DNA of 33,308 nt from an uncultured Phycisphaera sp. Its GTDB lineage: Bacteria > Planctomycetota > Phycisphaerae > Phycisphaerales > SM1A02. The notes under the pieces were generated by a model. That model was not told where the DNA came from, ran no database searches, and saw only the letters and a list, made by a program, of their open reading frames with translations. The stretch lies in the NCBI GenBank assembly GCA_937919685.1, contig CALFOM010000254.1, forward strand, positions 1 to 33,308. Reading direction: 5' to 3'. The position numbers and the translations under genes were made by a program. Within the stretch, counting starts at the first letter, position 1. Each line of letters opens with the position of its first letter. Below are positions 1 to 9,242 of this stretch, piece after piece.

Positions 1-1919
1 GCGAGCGTCGACGTTTGCTCACCGGTTCCCAAAGCGCAGTCGTTCGGGACGAAACGGTCCCGCATCGAGGCGTCGAGCACCGGGTGCCGTGCCTCGGTCA
101 GCTCGAGCACCGCCGAATCCTCCATCTCTGGTCTGACCCAGCCGAGTCGGTAGGCCGTCTCCGCGAGGCAGGCGGTGCAATCGATCTCCGCGATGGCGTC
201 ACCGAAGGCCGCGATCGGCTCGACGGCATCCGCGATGGCGAGGCAGAGCTCGGCGAAAATCCGCTTCTCTCGTTCAGTGGCTCGGGCGCCGGCGGTGAGC
301 ACCTTGTCCTCGAACGTCTTCAATTCGTCAGTGATGTAGCGTTCGGCGTTCTTGAGCGTCTGCTTTCGCACGAAGTTCGCCGGCACCTTCGCATCGTTGG
401 CCTTGCTGACCTCGATGTAGTACCCGAACACGCGATTGAATCCGACCTTCAGGGCACCGATACCCGTCTCCTCGATGATCTTCGTCTGATAGATCGCAAG
501 CCACTCGGTCGCGTCGCGTTCGAGGCCGCGGGCTTCGTCGAGGACTGGGTCGAGACCGTCACGGATGAGACCTCCATCGCGAAGATGAGTGGGGGCGTTT
601 TCGATGCAGGTTTGCTCGATTCGTTCCGCGAGGGGTGCGAGCCGGGCTACCGCGGCATCGAGTTGTTCATGGGCGGCGGCGAAGGCAGGGCGAGCGGCCA
701 GCAGCTCGACCAGCGGGCCGGCGGCGACGATGCTCCGGCCGAGTGCGACGACGTCCCGCGGGGTGGCTCGACCGACCGCGATGCGGCCAGCGATCCGAGC
801 GACGTCGTTGACACCGGTGATCGCATTCCGGACCTTCTCGGCGGCATCGCGATCCTCGATCAGTCCGCCGACAGCGCGGTGACGGATTCGAATCTCCTTG
901 ACATCGAGAAGAGGCCAGCAGAGTCGACGTCGCAAGGCGCGTCGGCCCATGGCGGTCCGGCAGTAGGGGAAGACCGAGAGCAGTGAGCCGGCGATTTCTC
1001 CACTGCGACTGGTGCGTTCGATCTCCAGGCTGCGAAGCGTCGAAAGGTCCAGACGCATGCTTCGGTCTTCGTCCCGGTGACGGGGCGGACGCAGGTGGGG
1101 AAGTGGTCGTTCGACTCCTCCGGCCGCTTGGGTCTCGAGCAGATATCGGAGCAGGCCTCCGGCCGCGGCGCTGGCAAGATCACCGGGGGCCAGTCCGAAG
1201 GCTTCAAGACTGGCGACTCGATAGTGCTCCCGCAGCACCCGCTCGCCTTCGTCGATCGCGAAGTTCCAAGCAGGACGATGGGTCACCACTGCGCCGATCA
1301 TTTCGGCAAGATCCGGGTCGATGGCGTCCGCTTCCGCCAGATCTCCCGGATCCGGAATCAGGAGTTCACTTGGTGCGTATCTGGCAAGGGCGTCGGCAAG
1401 TTCGCCACGGTTGCAACTCTGCAACGTGAAGGCCCCGGTCGAAAGTTCGGCGATGGCGATGGCCATCCGATCATCCGGTCCCGGTGCCACCGCGGCCACG
1501 AGGTTCTCGCGGCCGGCCTCGAGGAGGGTTTCGTCTACCAGCGTTCCCGGTGTGAGGACCCGGGTGACCGCTCGATCGACCACGCCCTTTGCATCCTTCG
1601 GATCCTGAATCTGGTCGCAGACCGCGACGCGAATGCCTTGTTCGACGAGTCGTCGAAGATAATTCTCTGCGGCATGGTGCGGCACCCCGGCCATGGGCAT
1701 GCCCTTGGTCCGTTGGGTCAGGGTGATTCCGAGGAGTCGGTGGGCCGCCTCCGCATCAGGACCGAACAACTCGTAGAAGTCGCCCATTCGAAAAAACAGC
1801 AGGCAGTCCGGATGCGCCGATTTGAAGCGAGTGAACTGTCGCATCGCGGGGGTTTCCCACTGGGAACCGCGATAGGCGTCCGGAAGTCCGGGGCTGTCTT
1901 GGACGGGTGTCGAAGTCAC
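1..1919 (-). CDS. mutS: DNA mismatch repair protein MutS (C-terminus runs off the left edge of the window)
   Basis: Reverse-strand translation from GTG at 1919 gives VTSTPVQDSPGLPDAYRGSQWETPAMRQFTRFKSAHPDCLLFFRMGDFYELFGPDAEAAHRLLGITLTQR...GMPMAGVPHHAAENYLRRLVEQGIRVAVCDQ, the MutS domain I signature. Later FNRVFGYYIEVSKAN and TEARHPVLD follow. Missing from the ORF track because it is open at the edge. An in-frame TAG lies just upstream of the GTG. Confidence 0.95.
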   Translation of the reverse strand, partial: MTSTPVQDSPGLPDAYRGSQWETPAMRQFTRFKSAHPDCLLFFRMGDFYELFGPDAEAAHRLLGITLTQRTKGMPMAGVPHHAAENYLRRLVEQGIRVAVCDQIQDPKDAKGVVDRAVTRVLTPGTLVDETLLEAGRENLVAAVAPGPDDRMAIAIAELSTGAFTLQSCNRGELADALARYAPSELLIPDPGDLAEADAIDPDLAEMIGAVVTHRPAWNFAIDEGERVLREHYRVASLEAFGLAPGDLASAAAGGLLRYLLETQAAGGVERPLPHLRPPRHRDEDRSMRLDLSTLRSLEIERTSRSGEIAGSLLSVFPYCRTAMGRRALRRRLCWPLLDVKEIRIRHRAVGGLIEDRDAAEKVRNAITGVNDVARIAGRIAVGRATPRDVVALGRSIVAAGPLVELLAARPAFAAAHEQLDAAVARLAPLAERIEQTCIENAPTHLRDGGLIRDGLDPVLDEARGLERDATEWLAIYQTKIIEETGIGALKVGFNRVFGYYIEVSKANDAKVPANFVRKQTLKNAERYITDELKTFEDKVLTAGARATEREKRIFAELCLAIADAVEPIAAFGDAIAEIDCTACLAETAYRLGWVRPEMEDSAVLELTEARHPVLDASMRDRFVPNDCALGTGEQTSTL

Positions 1920-1987
1920 TCCGGAAGTCTACGCGGACGCTTCCTCGTCGATCGTGGACAACCTGTCGGACCGACCTGAATGGCCGC

Positions 1988-2497
1988 TCAGGATTTTGGT
2001 TTCGAAGTTGAATCGGTCTTCCAGAAGATCCGAACCCGCTTCTTGCCGAACTGGAGAGCGCCTTTTAGGTCGGTGCCGAAGTACACGTCGATTCGGTGCT
2101 TCCATCGCTTATTCATCTTGTCGAGGACGAGATAAGGACCGGACTCCATGCCGTCCTCCTCGATCCAGACGTCGGTTCGGTGGTGCAGGCCCTCGTCGAG
2201 GAGATCGCGGCTCACCGCGATCGACTTCACCTTCGGGTTGAGTCGGTCGTTCCAAGCGGCGATGAACGGATCGCCGTCGGTCTCTTCGGGTCTGGAGCAG
2301 TAGGCGGTCGCGGTCACCCACATCGAGTGTCGATCACCATGCTCGGCGTGTTTTTCGATGGTTCGAGTGGCCGGGCCGGTGTTTGGATAATTCTCGTTGG
2401 CCGCCTCGGTCGATCCGGGGCTACCGAGGAAGATGAACCCGAGCACCACCAGAGTGACGATGACGGCGGACGAAATGGCGAGTGGAAGGTGTTTCAT
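1988..2497 (-). CDS. 3D (Asp-Asp-Asp) domain protein, secreted or membrane-anchored
   Basis: N-terminal hydrophobic anchor, then VTATAYCSRPEETDGDPFIAAWNDRLNPKVKSIAVSRDLL...GPYLVLDKMNKRWKHRIDVYFGTDLKGALQFGKKRVRI, resembling the 3D-domain fold. Confidence 0.75.
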   Translation of the reverse strand: MKHLPLAISSAVIVTLVVLGFIFLGSPGSTEAANENYPNTGPATRTIEKHAEHGDRHSMWVTATAYCSRPEETDGDPFIAAWNDRLNPKVKSIAVSRDLLDEGLHHRTDVWIEEDGMESGPYLVLDKMNKRWKHRIDVYFGTDLKGALQFGKKRVRIFWKTDSTSKPKS

Positions 2498-2528
2498 GGC
2501 TTCATGGCTTCATGGCTTCATGGCTTCA
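2493..2528. repeat. Tandem repeat (TTCATGGC)x4 plus partial unit, period 8
   Basis: ttcatggc ttcatggc ttcatggc ttcatggc ttca read directly. It contains the stop codon of the upstream ThuA gene and the start codon of the 3D gene. Confidence 0.95.
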
Positions 2529-3408
2529 AGACATCAACGGGCTTGTCGACGTTCGCCGGAAGGGGCGATCGCTTCTTGGCGGGGGTATTGACGATTCCCG
2601 ATGCCCACATGATGGCCCCGGTGAGGTGCTTCCGGAAGAGCGGCTCGGCGTACGACTCGTTGGTATGTCCACCACCCGTGTAGAACGCTCGCCCTCCATC
2701 GAAGTCGTGATACCAACTCGTGGGGTGGTCGCCGTTCATTCCACCGCCCTCATAACTGGTCTCGTCGAGACTCATCAGGACCGTGACGTTCGGTCGTGGG
2801 TTGTCGCGGTAGACGTACCACTCATCGGTTCGATCCCAGACGGGCGGGAGCATACTTGTCGCAGGGAACGTTCGGTCCTCGACGTTGATCTTCGCGGGCT
2901 GGATGCGTGGATGAGTCTTGAACCACGCGCCAACGAGTCGGCCGTACCAGGGCCAGTCGTATTCCGTGTCAGCGGCACTATGGACCCCGACGTACCCGCC
3001 GCCGTTGCGAATGAACGTCTCGAAGTGCTTCTGCTGAGCGTCATCGAGAACGTCGCCGGTGGTGTTCAAGAAGACCACGCAGGAGAGCGTGCTGAGCTCT
3101 TTCTCGTTGAAGCGCGCGGGGTCTTCGGTGGTCACGACGTCGAAACCATGTTCCTTCCCCAGTTCGACCATGGTCTTGATGCCGGTGGGGATCGAACCGT
3201 GTCGGAATCCGGCGGTCTTCGAAAAGACGAGCACCCGAGGTTGCTCGACGACTTTCCTCGGGGCCGAGGTCGGCTTCCGCGGGGGGGTCGATTGATCCTG
3301 TTCCACGGATTCGGCGAAGGCCAACAGCAAGGCCGCCGATGTGACGCACGCGAGGATTGGGGTGAGGACTCGCGACGCGCGACGTGCCCATGAGAGATTG
3401 ATATTCAT
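2518..3408 (-). CDS. ThuA-like domain protein (trehalose-utilisation / class I GATase-like fold), secreted
   Basis: From MNINLSWARRASRVLTP: signal-like N-terminus, then VLVFSKTAGFRHGSIPTGIKTMVELGKEHGFDVVTTEDP...GGGYVGVHSAADTEYDWPWYGRLVGAWFKTHP...GRAFYTGGGHTNESYAEPLFRKHLTGAIMWA. Confidence 0.9.
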   Translation of the reverse strand: MNINLSWARRASRVLTPILACVTSAALLLAFAESVEQDQSTPPRKPTSAPRKVVEQPRVLVFSKTAGFRHGSIPTGIKTMVELGKEHGFDVVTTEDPARFNEKELSTLSCVVFLNTTGDVLDDAQQKHFETFIRNGGGYVGVHSAADTEYDWPWYGRLVGAWFKTHPRIQPAKINVEDRTFPATSMLPPVWDRTDEWYVYRDNPRPNVTVLMSLDETSYEGGGMNGDHPTSWYHDFDGGRAFYTGGGHTNESYAEPLFRKHLTGAIMWASGIVNTPAKKRSPLPANVDKPVDVLKP

Positions 3409-3579
3409 GAGGTGGATGCTACTGGCTTGGTTCCCTTGGGCAAAGGGCGACTTCGATCTGTGGGGGGCCGTGTGACCTGGCCTGCATGGTCGCTGACCCA
3501 AAGGGGGGGAGACGAGGCTCTTGCCGCCGTCGGACGGTCTGCCGCCAGGAATTCGGGATCGAGGGTCTGAGAGAAAGAA

Positions 3580-3607
3580 TGACGCCTGGTGCGAGCACCA
3601 GGCGTCA
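3580..3607. other. Perfect 12-bp hairpin TGACGCCTGGTG-CGAG-CACCAGGCGTCA, possible terminator or regulatory element
   Basis: Inverted repeat read directly. No long T-run on either side. Confidence 0.6.
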
Positions 3608-3632
3608 CTGAGGAGAATCTCATCCAGAACGG

Positions 3633-3679
3633 ATGAAAATGCAGAACATGCAGATCATGCGCGGATCATGCGGATCATG
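3633..3679. repeat. Degenerate tandem repeat, period about 9 (CAGATCATG / CGGATCATG)
   Basis: ATGAAAATG CAGAACATG CAGATCATG CGCGGATCATG CGGATCATG. Confidence 0.75.
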
Positions 3680-3867
3680 CTTCTCCCGATTTCCCCGACT
3701 CTCTCGAACGGGATCTTGCGGCGACTCAGCTCATTGTCGATCTCTCTCTGGCTTCGCCAATGAGTCGAACCTTCCTGCCGCAAACACTCATGCGAGATTG
3801 GTGGAGACTCATCCGCGTTCCAGAGTGTTTTCTTGTTCTTTTTAGTTGGAGGGGCGTTTTTTGATGC

Positions 3868-3894
3868 GATACAGGCGATAGATGCAATACATGC
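3868..3894. repeat. Degenerate tandem repeat, period 9 (GATACAGGC / GATAGATGC / AATACATGC)
   Basis: Three consecutive diverged 9-mers read directly. Confidence 0.55.
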
Positions 3895-3995
3895 GCTTAA
3901 TAAGGTGGCGAAATCGCCGGCGTGATGGAGATACGCCCTCGCTCGCTCCTATGGTGGTGATCATGCGTCTCGGCCTGAAATTCGAGGGGTTCCGC

Positions 3996-4040
3996 CAAAG
4001 AAAAGCCCCCTTCCCCCGAGACGGGGTGAAGAGGGCTTGC
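3996..4040 (-). terminator. Rho-independent terminator downstream of tRNA-Ala
   Basis: Reverse strand: GCAAGCCCTCTTCACCCC-GTCTC-GGGGGAAGGGGGCTTTTCTTT, a GC-rich hairpin followed by a T-rich tail. Confidence 0.75.
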
Positions 4041-4047
4041 GGGCGAA

Positions 4048-4120
4048 TGGAGCCGATCGGGATCGAACCGACAACCTCCTCGATGCGACCGAGGCGCTCT
4101 CCCAATTGAGCTACGGCCCC
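4048..4120 (-). tRNA. tRNA-Ala (anticodon CGC)
   Basis: Reverse strand GGGGCCGTAGCTCAATTGGGAGAGCGCCTCGGTCGCATCGAGGAGGTTGTCGGTTCGATCCCGATCGGCTCCA. Acceptor GGGGCCG/CGGCTCC; anticodon stem CCTCG/CGAGG with loop GTCGCAT; CCA not encoded. Confidence 0.93.
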
Positions 4121-4264
4121 GCAGATTCCGACGGTGGTGGACGTCGGTGGGGCCGCAGTATATCCCGACCGCTACCTGCCATCCAGCCGCCGTCAACGAT
4201 CGGACTCATCCGAGATCCGCCCCAGACGGCCTTGGGCGGTATCTTTGGTCGAGGAGGCTCTTTC

Positions 4265-5224
4265 ATGTCCGCGTTCGTAACCCTGATCGTCTACAGCGGG
4301 ATCATCCTGGTCGTCTCCGTGCTTGGCGGGCTCGTTCCCGGTTGGCTCTCGCTGACGCACCGTCGGATGCAACTGGCCCTCTGTCTTGTCTCAGGCGTCA
4401 TGCTCGGCGTCGGGATGCTCCACATGCTCGGGCACGCCGCGGAAGCAGTGGTGCACGCGCATGGTTCGGGCCCCTCGATGCACGACGTGATGCTCGCCGC
4501 GGTCGCCGGCTTCCTCGCGATGTTCCTGCTCGAGCGGTTCTTCTGTTTTCATCATCACGAAACTCCCGACGAACAAGGGCATACCTGCGGCCACGATCAC
4601 GGATCGACGGCCGTCTGCGCTGAAGATGCACCCGTCACCGAACACCGCCTTGGTTGGATCGGGGCGCTCATCGGCCTGACGGTTCATACCCTTCTCGCCG
4701 GAATCGCCCTCGGGGCCGCCGTCGCGAGTGGAGAGGCACAACTTGCGACCCTCGGGCCGGCACCCGTTTCCGCGGACGGGATGTTCTTCGGCTTGCTGGG
4801 ATTCACCGTGTTTCTCGGAATCGTCCTGCACAAGCCCTTCGATGCCTTCACGATCGTGGCACTGATGCAGCGCTCCGGAAGAAGCCGAACCGCGATGCAT
4901 CTGGTCAACGTCGTCTTCGCGTTGATGATTCCGCTCGGCGTACTCCTCTTCCGGCTGGGGGCGGATCTCGCATCCGACGCCGAACTCTTCACGATCTATG
5001 CACTGGCGTTCAGCGCGGGCACCTTCATCTGTATTGCGGCGAGCGACGTCCTTCCTGAACTGCAGTTCCACAAACATGATCGAGTCGCGATGGCCTCGAT
5101 GCTCATCCTCGGGCTCGTCATCGCCTGGGGCAGTGGGCTCCTCGAAGAGGGGGGTCACGCGCACGATCACCTTCAATCTGAAGCCGACACCGACCTCCAA
5201 GGTCCCGAGCCGCCGAGCCAATAA
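4265..5224 (+). CDS. ZIP-family metal (zinc) transporter
   Basis: Multi-TM protein with MLGVGMLHMLGHAAEAV, a His-rich loop (CFHHHETPDEQGHTCGHDHGS), LTVHTLLAGIALGAAVASG, GIVLHKPFDAFTIVALM and FSAGTFICIAASDVLPE. Confidence 0.9.
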   Translation: MSAFVTLIVYSGIILVVSVLGGLVPGWLSLTHRRMQLALCLVSGVMLGVGMLHMLGHAAEAVVHAHGSGPSMHDVMLAAVAGFLAMFLLERFFCFHHHETPDEQGHTCGHDHGSTAVCAEDAPVTEHRLGWIGALIGLTVHTLLAGIALGAAVASGEAQLATLGPAPVSADGMFFGLLGFTVFLGIVLHKPFDAFTIVALMQRSGRSRTAMHLVNVVFALMIPLGVLLFRLGADLASDAELFTIYALAFSAGTFICIAASDVLPELQFHKHDRVAMASMLILGLVIAWGSGLLEEGGHAHDHLQSEADTDLQGPEPPSQ

Positions 5225-5420
5225 ACGATCGAAAAGCCACGTTTCGAAGCCGAGATCCTCAATTTTATTGGGTCAGTCGTAACATCGATTTGAGAAACAA
5301 AAAAAAGGGAGTTCTTTCAGTTGCGACGAGTTTCGAAGCCGTCTACCTTGAGCCCTCTTCGAAAAATCTGAGCGTTGAGTTGAGCGACCTTGGAGGAGAG
5401 TCGCCCGATTCAAACAAATT

Positions 5421-5462
5421 CGGCCTGCTGGACACAATTCAGCAGGTCGGGTTTTTCTTTTG
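5421..5462 (+). terminator. Rho-independent terminator
   Basis: CCTGCTG-gacacaatt-CAGCAGG followed by tcgggTTTTTCTTTT. Confidence 0.75.
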
Positions 5463-5608
5463 GGCAGTCTGCATCAGCCATCGATTCACTCCCGAATCGA
5501 ATCGAATCGAGCACTTGGATCAAATTTTAGTACTCCGGGTGGCATGATCGATGCCCGTCCTCGACGATCGGGCATCTTGCGATCGCGGCCGTGATACGCT
5601 TCCTCACC

Positions 5609-5791
5609 ATGAAATCTGAAAAAATCCTCGCCGAGCTGAACCGTATCCGGGCCGATCTGGACAAGGATCCATCCGACATCGAGTGGTTCACGCTCCACCA
5701 TGTCTTCTGCTTCATCAGTTATCAACAGGGGGCGTTCCAGCAATACCTGGATGAGGTCATCAAGCCCGGAGACGAGGTCCCAGAGGACTGA
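5609..5791 (+). CDS. Small hypothetical protein (60 aa)
   Basis: MKSEKILAELNRIRADLDKDPSDIEWFTLHHVFCFISYQQGAFQQYLDEVIKPGDEVPED. Balanced, protein-like composition between two other plus-strand genes. No family recognised. Confidence 0.5.
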   Translation: MKSEKILAELNRIRADLDKDPSDIEWFTLHHVFCFISYQQGAFQQYLDEVIKPGDEVPED

Positions 5792-6017
5792 GTTTCTCGT
5801 CCATCGGGCGGAAGGCCGGCCTGATTGGGCCCGGGTCCGGTGTCTCGGCGGGAGTTGGTCGTGTCCGGGTCTGGGACGGGCAGTCGCGGGACACCTGCCT
5901 TCAGATCGCGTCAGAGCGATGGCAAAGACAACCTTCCACGGCTCTTGGGCCAGGGTGAGGACAAGGGCTTTCGGTATCCTGTGGCGTCTCCCACGCATCT
6001 CCGGATTTCCATTTCCC

Positions 6018-8870
6018 ATGTCCGACCAGTCCACCAACCCGACTTCGAAAAAGCCCCGAGGATTCAAGGACACCCTGAATCTCCCCGCGACCACATTCGC
6101 GATGCGGGCCAACCTCGCCCAAAACGAACCCCAGACCGTGGCCCGCTGGGAAGCCGCTTCGATGTACGCTCGGATCGACGATGCTCGTCGCGAGGCGGGC
6201 GCCCCGACCTTCCGATTTCATGATGGTCCGCCATATGCGAATGGTTCCATCCACGTCGGGCATCTGCTCAACAAAGTCCTCAAGGACATCGTGGTTCGCT
6301 CGCGTCTGATGGAGGGCATGCGATGTCCCTACACGCCGGGTTGGGACTGTCATGGTCTGCCGATCGAGCACCGCGTGATGATCGAACTCCATGAGAAGGG
6401 GAAAGCCGCCAAACTCGCGACGCTTCCGGAGGACTCTCGACGAATTGCGATTCGCCGAGAGTGCGCGAAGTACGCGGAGAAATTCATCAAGCTCCAGGCA
6501 GTCCAAATGCAAAGACTGCTCACGCTCGCGGACTACGACGAACCGTATCTCACCATGGATCCGCAGTACGAAGCGCGGACGATCGAGGTCTTTGCCGAGC
6601 TTGTTGAGCAGGGCGTCGTCTATCGCGATCTCAAACCCGTGCACTGGTCCATCGAGAATCAGACCGCGTTGGCCGAGGCGGAACTCGAATACGAGGATCG
6701 AGAGGATCCACAGGTCTTCGTCGACTTTGAAGCCGTCGATCGCGAGGCGGTCGGGAAGGCTTTCGAAGTCGAGATCGAGACGACGCCGAGCTTCATGATT
6801 TGGACCACGACGCCCTGGACCCTCCCCGCGAATCTTGCCATTGCGGTGGGGCCGAGGTACCGATACGTGCTCGCCCGCCTCGATGGGCAGGAGTCGGTGA
6901 TCGCACGCGAGCTGCTGCAAGCGGTCGTCGAACAATGCGGAATCGAAGAGGTCGAGGTGCTGGCGGAATGCGCCGGCAGTGATCTGCTCGGACTGGAGTA
7001 CCGTCATCCGCTGCTGGAACGGATCGGTCGAATCGTCGAAGCCGATTACGTGACACTGGAAGATGGCACCGGCCTCGTGCATACAGCGCCCGGGCACGGG
7101 CAAGAGGACTATCGAACCGGCCAGCGTGAGGGGCTCGAGGTCTACTGTCCCGTCCTCGGAGACGGCACGTACGACGAGACGGCACCGGACTGGCTGCAGG
7201 GCAAGTCGATCTGGGACGGCAATGAACTCATCACCGCTCGGCTGCGGGAGAGTGGTCATCTGGTTCATCACGAGCTGTTCATGCATAGTTATCCGCATGA
7301 CTGGCGTTCGAAGACACCGGTGATCTTCCGATCCACCGAGCAGTGGTTCGTCGCAGTCGATCGGCCGACCAAGCGAGACGGTCAGAGTCTGCGTGCGATG
7401 GCGATGACCGCGACCGGCGAAAACGTCAACTTTATTCCTGCGTGGGGTCGAAAACGCATGCAAGGCATGATCGAATCCCGACCGGACTGGTGCCTTTCCC
7501 GGCAACGGGCCTGGGGACTGCCGATCCCAGCCTTCCGAATGCCCGACGAACAAGTTCTCCTCACGCCGGCCTCCATCCGCGCGGTCGCAGCTGCCTTCGA
7601 AGCTCGCGGCTCGGACGCCTGGTTCAGCGATCGCCCCGCGGAACTATTGGAAGGCTGGGACCCGGCGTCGGATCCAGACGCTCCGGAAGGTGTGGATGTC
7701 ACGACGCTGGAGAAGATGCAGGACATCTTCGACGTCTGGTTCGAGTCAGGCTCGAGTTGGGCGGCCGTGATGCGTGCCCGCGGGCAGGGGATTCCGGCGG
7801 ATCTCTACCTCGAGGGGAGTGATCAGCATCGTGGGTGGTTCCAACTCTCGCTGCTTCCCGCCCTCGGGGCGACCGGTGAGGCGCCGTATCGAACGCTGCT
7901 CACCCACGGCTTCATGGTGGGCAAGGACGGTCGGAAGATGTCCAAGTCCTCCGGAAACGCCCTGAGCGTCGATGAGCTCCTCAAGGACTTTGGCGCCGAT
8001 GTCTGTCGATGGTGGGTCTGCTCGCTTCCCTTCGAGAACGACATCAAGGTTGATCTCGATTTCTTCAGGGTCGCCGGAGAGAGCTATCGAAAGATTCGCA
8101 ACACCCTTCGGTTCTTGCTGGGGAATCTCGCGGACTTCGATGTGGATCGAGACGGCGTGTCACTTGATTCGATCGAGCCCGAGTCGATCGATGCGTGGGC
8201 GTTGGCCGAGGCCGTCCGGGTCGAACAGCGGGTTCGCCATGCGTTCTCGACCTACGCTTTTCGAGATGCCCATCAGGTCATCTATGACTTCTGCAATGAG
8301 ACGTTGAGCGCCATTTACCTCGTGGCCACGAAGGATCGGCTCTATTGCGACGCGGTGGGATCGCCTCGGCGTCGGCGAACGCAGACCGTCATGCACGCGA
8401 TCTCAAGTCTGCTTTGTCGCCTCCTCGAGCCGGTCGTGCCACACACCGCCGACGAGGCTTTTCGAGCGCTCCAAGGATCAGAGGACGCCAACGTCCACCT
8501 CTGCGAACCGCTCGATCTCTCCGCGCGATGTGATCACGAATGGTCTGCGGTGATGAACCTGCGCCACGCCGTGCTGAAGGCGCTCGAAGAGGCCAAGGCC
8601 GAGGGGATCGACAATCCGCTCGACGCGGGAATCGTCATCCCCGATCCGGAGGGAACCTTCGGTCGATTCGGCGACGATCTTGCCGACGTCTGTGGAGTGA
8701 GCCGTGCAAGATGTGTGGCTTCGCTCGGCGAAGTGGCGATCGAGGATCTGCGGAACGAGCCTCGATGCGATCGCAGCCGTAAACGAGACGGCACGGTGCG
8801 AGAACGATCCGACGGGGCGATGCTTTCCGATCGTGACGCGGCCGCCATCGGGCTCGATCCGGCGAACTGA
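6018..8870 (+). CDS. ileS: Isoleucyl-tRNA synthetase
   Basis: Class I aaRS signatures: HIGH-type PPYANGSIHVGHLLNKVLKDIVVRSR...CPYTPGWDCHGLPIEHRV, the editing domain, and KMSKS in GRKMSKSSGN. Confidence 0.97.
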   Translation: MSDQSTNPTSKKPRGFKDTLNLPATTFAMRANLAQNEPQTVARWEAASMYARIDDARREAGAPTFRFHDGPPYANGSIHVGHLLNKVLKDIVVRSRLMEGMRCPYTPGWDCHGLPIEHRVMIELHEKGKAAKLATLPEDSRRIAIRRECAKYAEKFIKLQAVQMQRLLTLADYDEPYLTMDPQYEARTIEVFAELVEQGVVYRDLKPVHWSIENQTALAEAELEYEDREDPQVFVDFEAVDREAVGKAFEVEIETTPSFMIWTTTPWTLPANLAIAVGPRYRYVLARLDGQESVIARELLQAVVEQCGIEEVEVLAECAGSDLLGLEYRHPLLERIGRIVEADYVTLEDGTGLVHTAPGHGQEDYRTGQREGLEVYCPVLGDGTYDETAPDWLQGKSIWDGNELITARLRESGHLVHHELFMHSYPHDWRSKTPVIFRSTEQWFVAVDRPTKRDGQSLRAMAMTATGENVNFIPAWGRKRMQGMIESRPDWCLSRQRAWGLPIPAFRMPDEQVLLTPASIRAVAAAFEARGSDAWFSDRPAELLEGWDPASDPDAPEGVDVTTLEKMQDIFDVWFESGSSWAAVMRARGQGIPADLYLEGSDQHRGWFQLSLLPALGATGEAPYRTLLTHGFMVGKDGRKMSKSSGNALSVDELLKDFGADVCRWWVCSLPFENDIKVDLDFFRVAGESYRKIRNTLRFLLGNLADFDVDRDGVSLDSIEPESIDAWALAEAVRVEQRVRHAFSTYAFRDAHQVIYDFCNETLSAIYLVATKDRLYCDAVGSPRRRRTQTVMHAISSLLCRLLEPVVPHTADEAFRALQGSEDANVHLCEPLDLSARCDHEWSAVMNLRHAVLKALEEAKAEGIDNPLDAGIVIPDPEGTFGRFGDDLADVCGVSRARCVASLGEVAIEDLRNEPRCDRSRKRDGTVRERSDGAMLSDRDAAAIGLDPAN

Positions 8871-8888
8871 GCGAGGGCAGAGGCGATC

Positions 8889-9095
8889 GTGGTTCCGACG
8901 GTCACCTTCCACACCATCAACCATGCAGAGCGACCCCTTGGATCTTCAGGAAGATCCGAGGGGGCTCGCATCGAATTCGATTGGTCCCGCTGGACGGCGT
9001 TGACGTCGAAGGTCCCCCGCGACGTCACCACGATGCTCGAGAACGAGGGGATCGGACGCGATCCTCGTCACTTCATGTGCCGATCCGGGGAGTGA
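8889..9095 (+). CDS. Possible small protein downstream of ileS
   Basis: 68-aa ORF MVPTVTFHTINHAERPLGSSG...FDWSRWTALTSKVPRDVTTMLENEGIGRDPRHFMCRSGE. No family recognised, and it contains a strong hairpin. Confidence 0.25.
   Translation: MVPTVTFHTINHAERPLGSSGRSEGARIEFDWSRWTALTSKVPRDVTTMLENEGIGRDPRHFMCRSGE
8934..8963. other. 13-bp near-perfect hairpin 64 nt after the ileS stop codon
   Basis: CCCCTTGGATCTT-CAGG-AAGATCCGAGGGG, one G-U pair, 4-nt loop. No T-tract follows. Confidence 0.65.
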
Positions 9096-9242
9096 GTCGG
9101 CCCGAGGGTTTTGGTTCCAGGCGTCCGTAGCGGCGGCGCACGGTGGTGTGACGGTTTCGGTTTTAGGAATACCGAAAGAGATCTCGCGACGGGAGGCCGT
9201 CTCTGGACGCCCGAATCGGATGCACATGAGACAGTAGCCACG

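Noticed and set aside
15-1979. Plus-strand ORFs 15..986 and 1077..1979
   Set aside because: Both are antisense to mutS, which is open at the window edge and therefore absent from the ORF list.
5486-5508. CGAAT pentamer run (cgaatcgaatcgaatcgag)
   Set aside because: Only about three short units of a motif common in this GC-rich, CGA-rich genome. Too weak to count as an array on its own.
5901-7553. 550-aa minus-strand ORF
   Set aside because: Antisense shadow of ileS, which has clear synthetase motifs on the plus strand.
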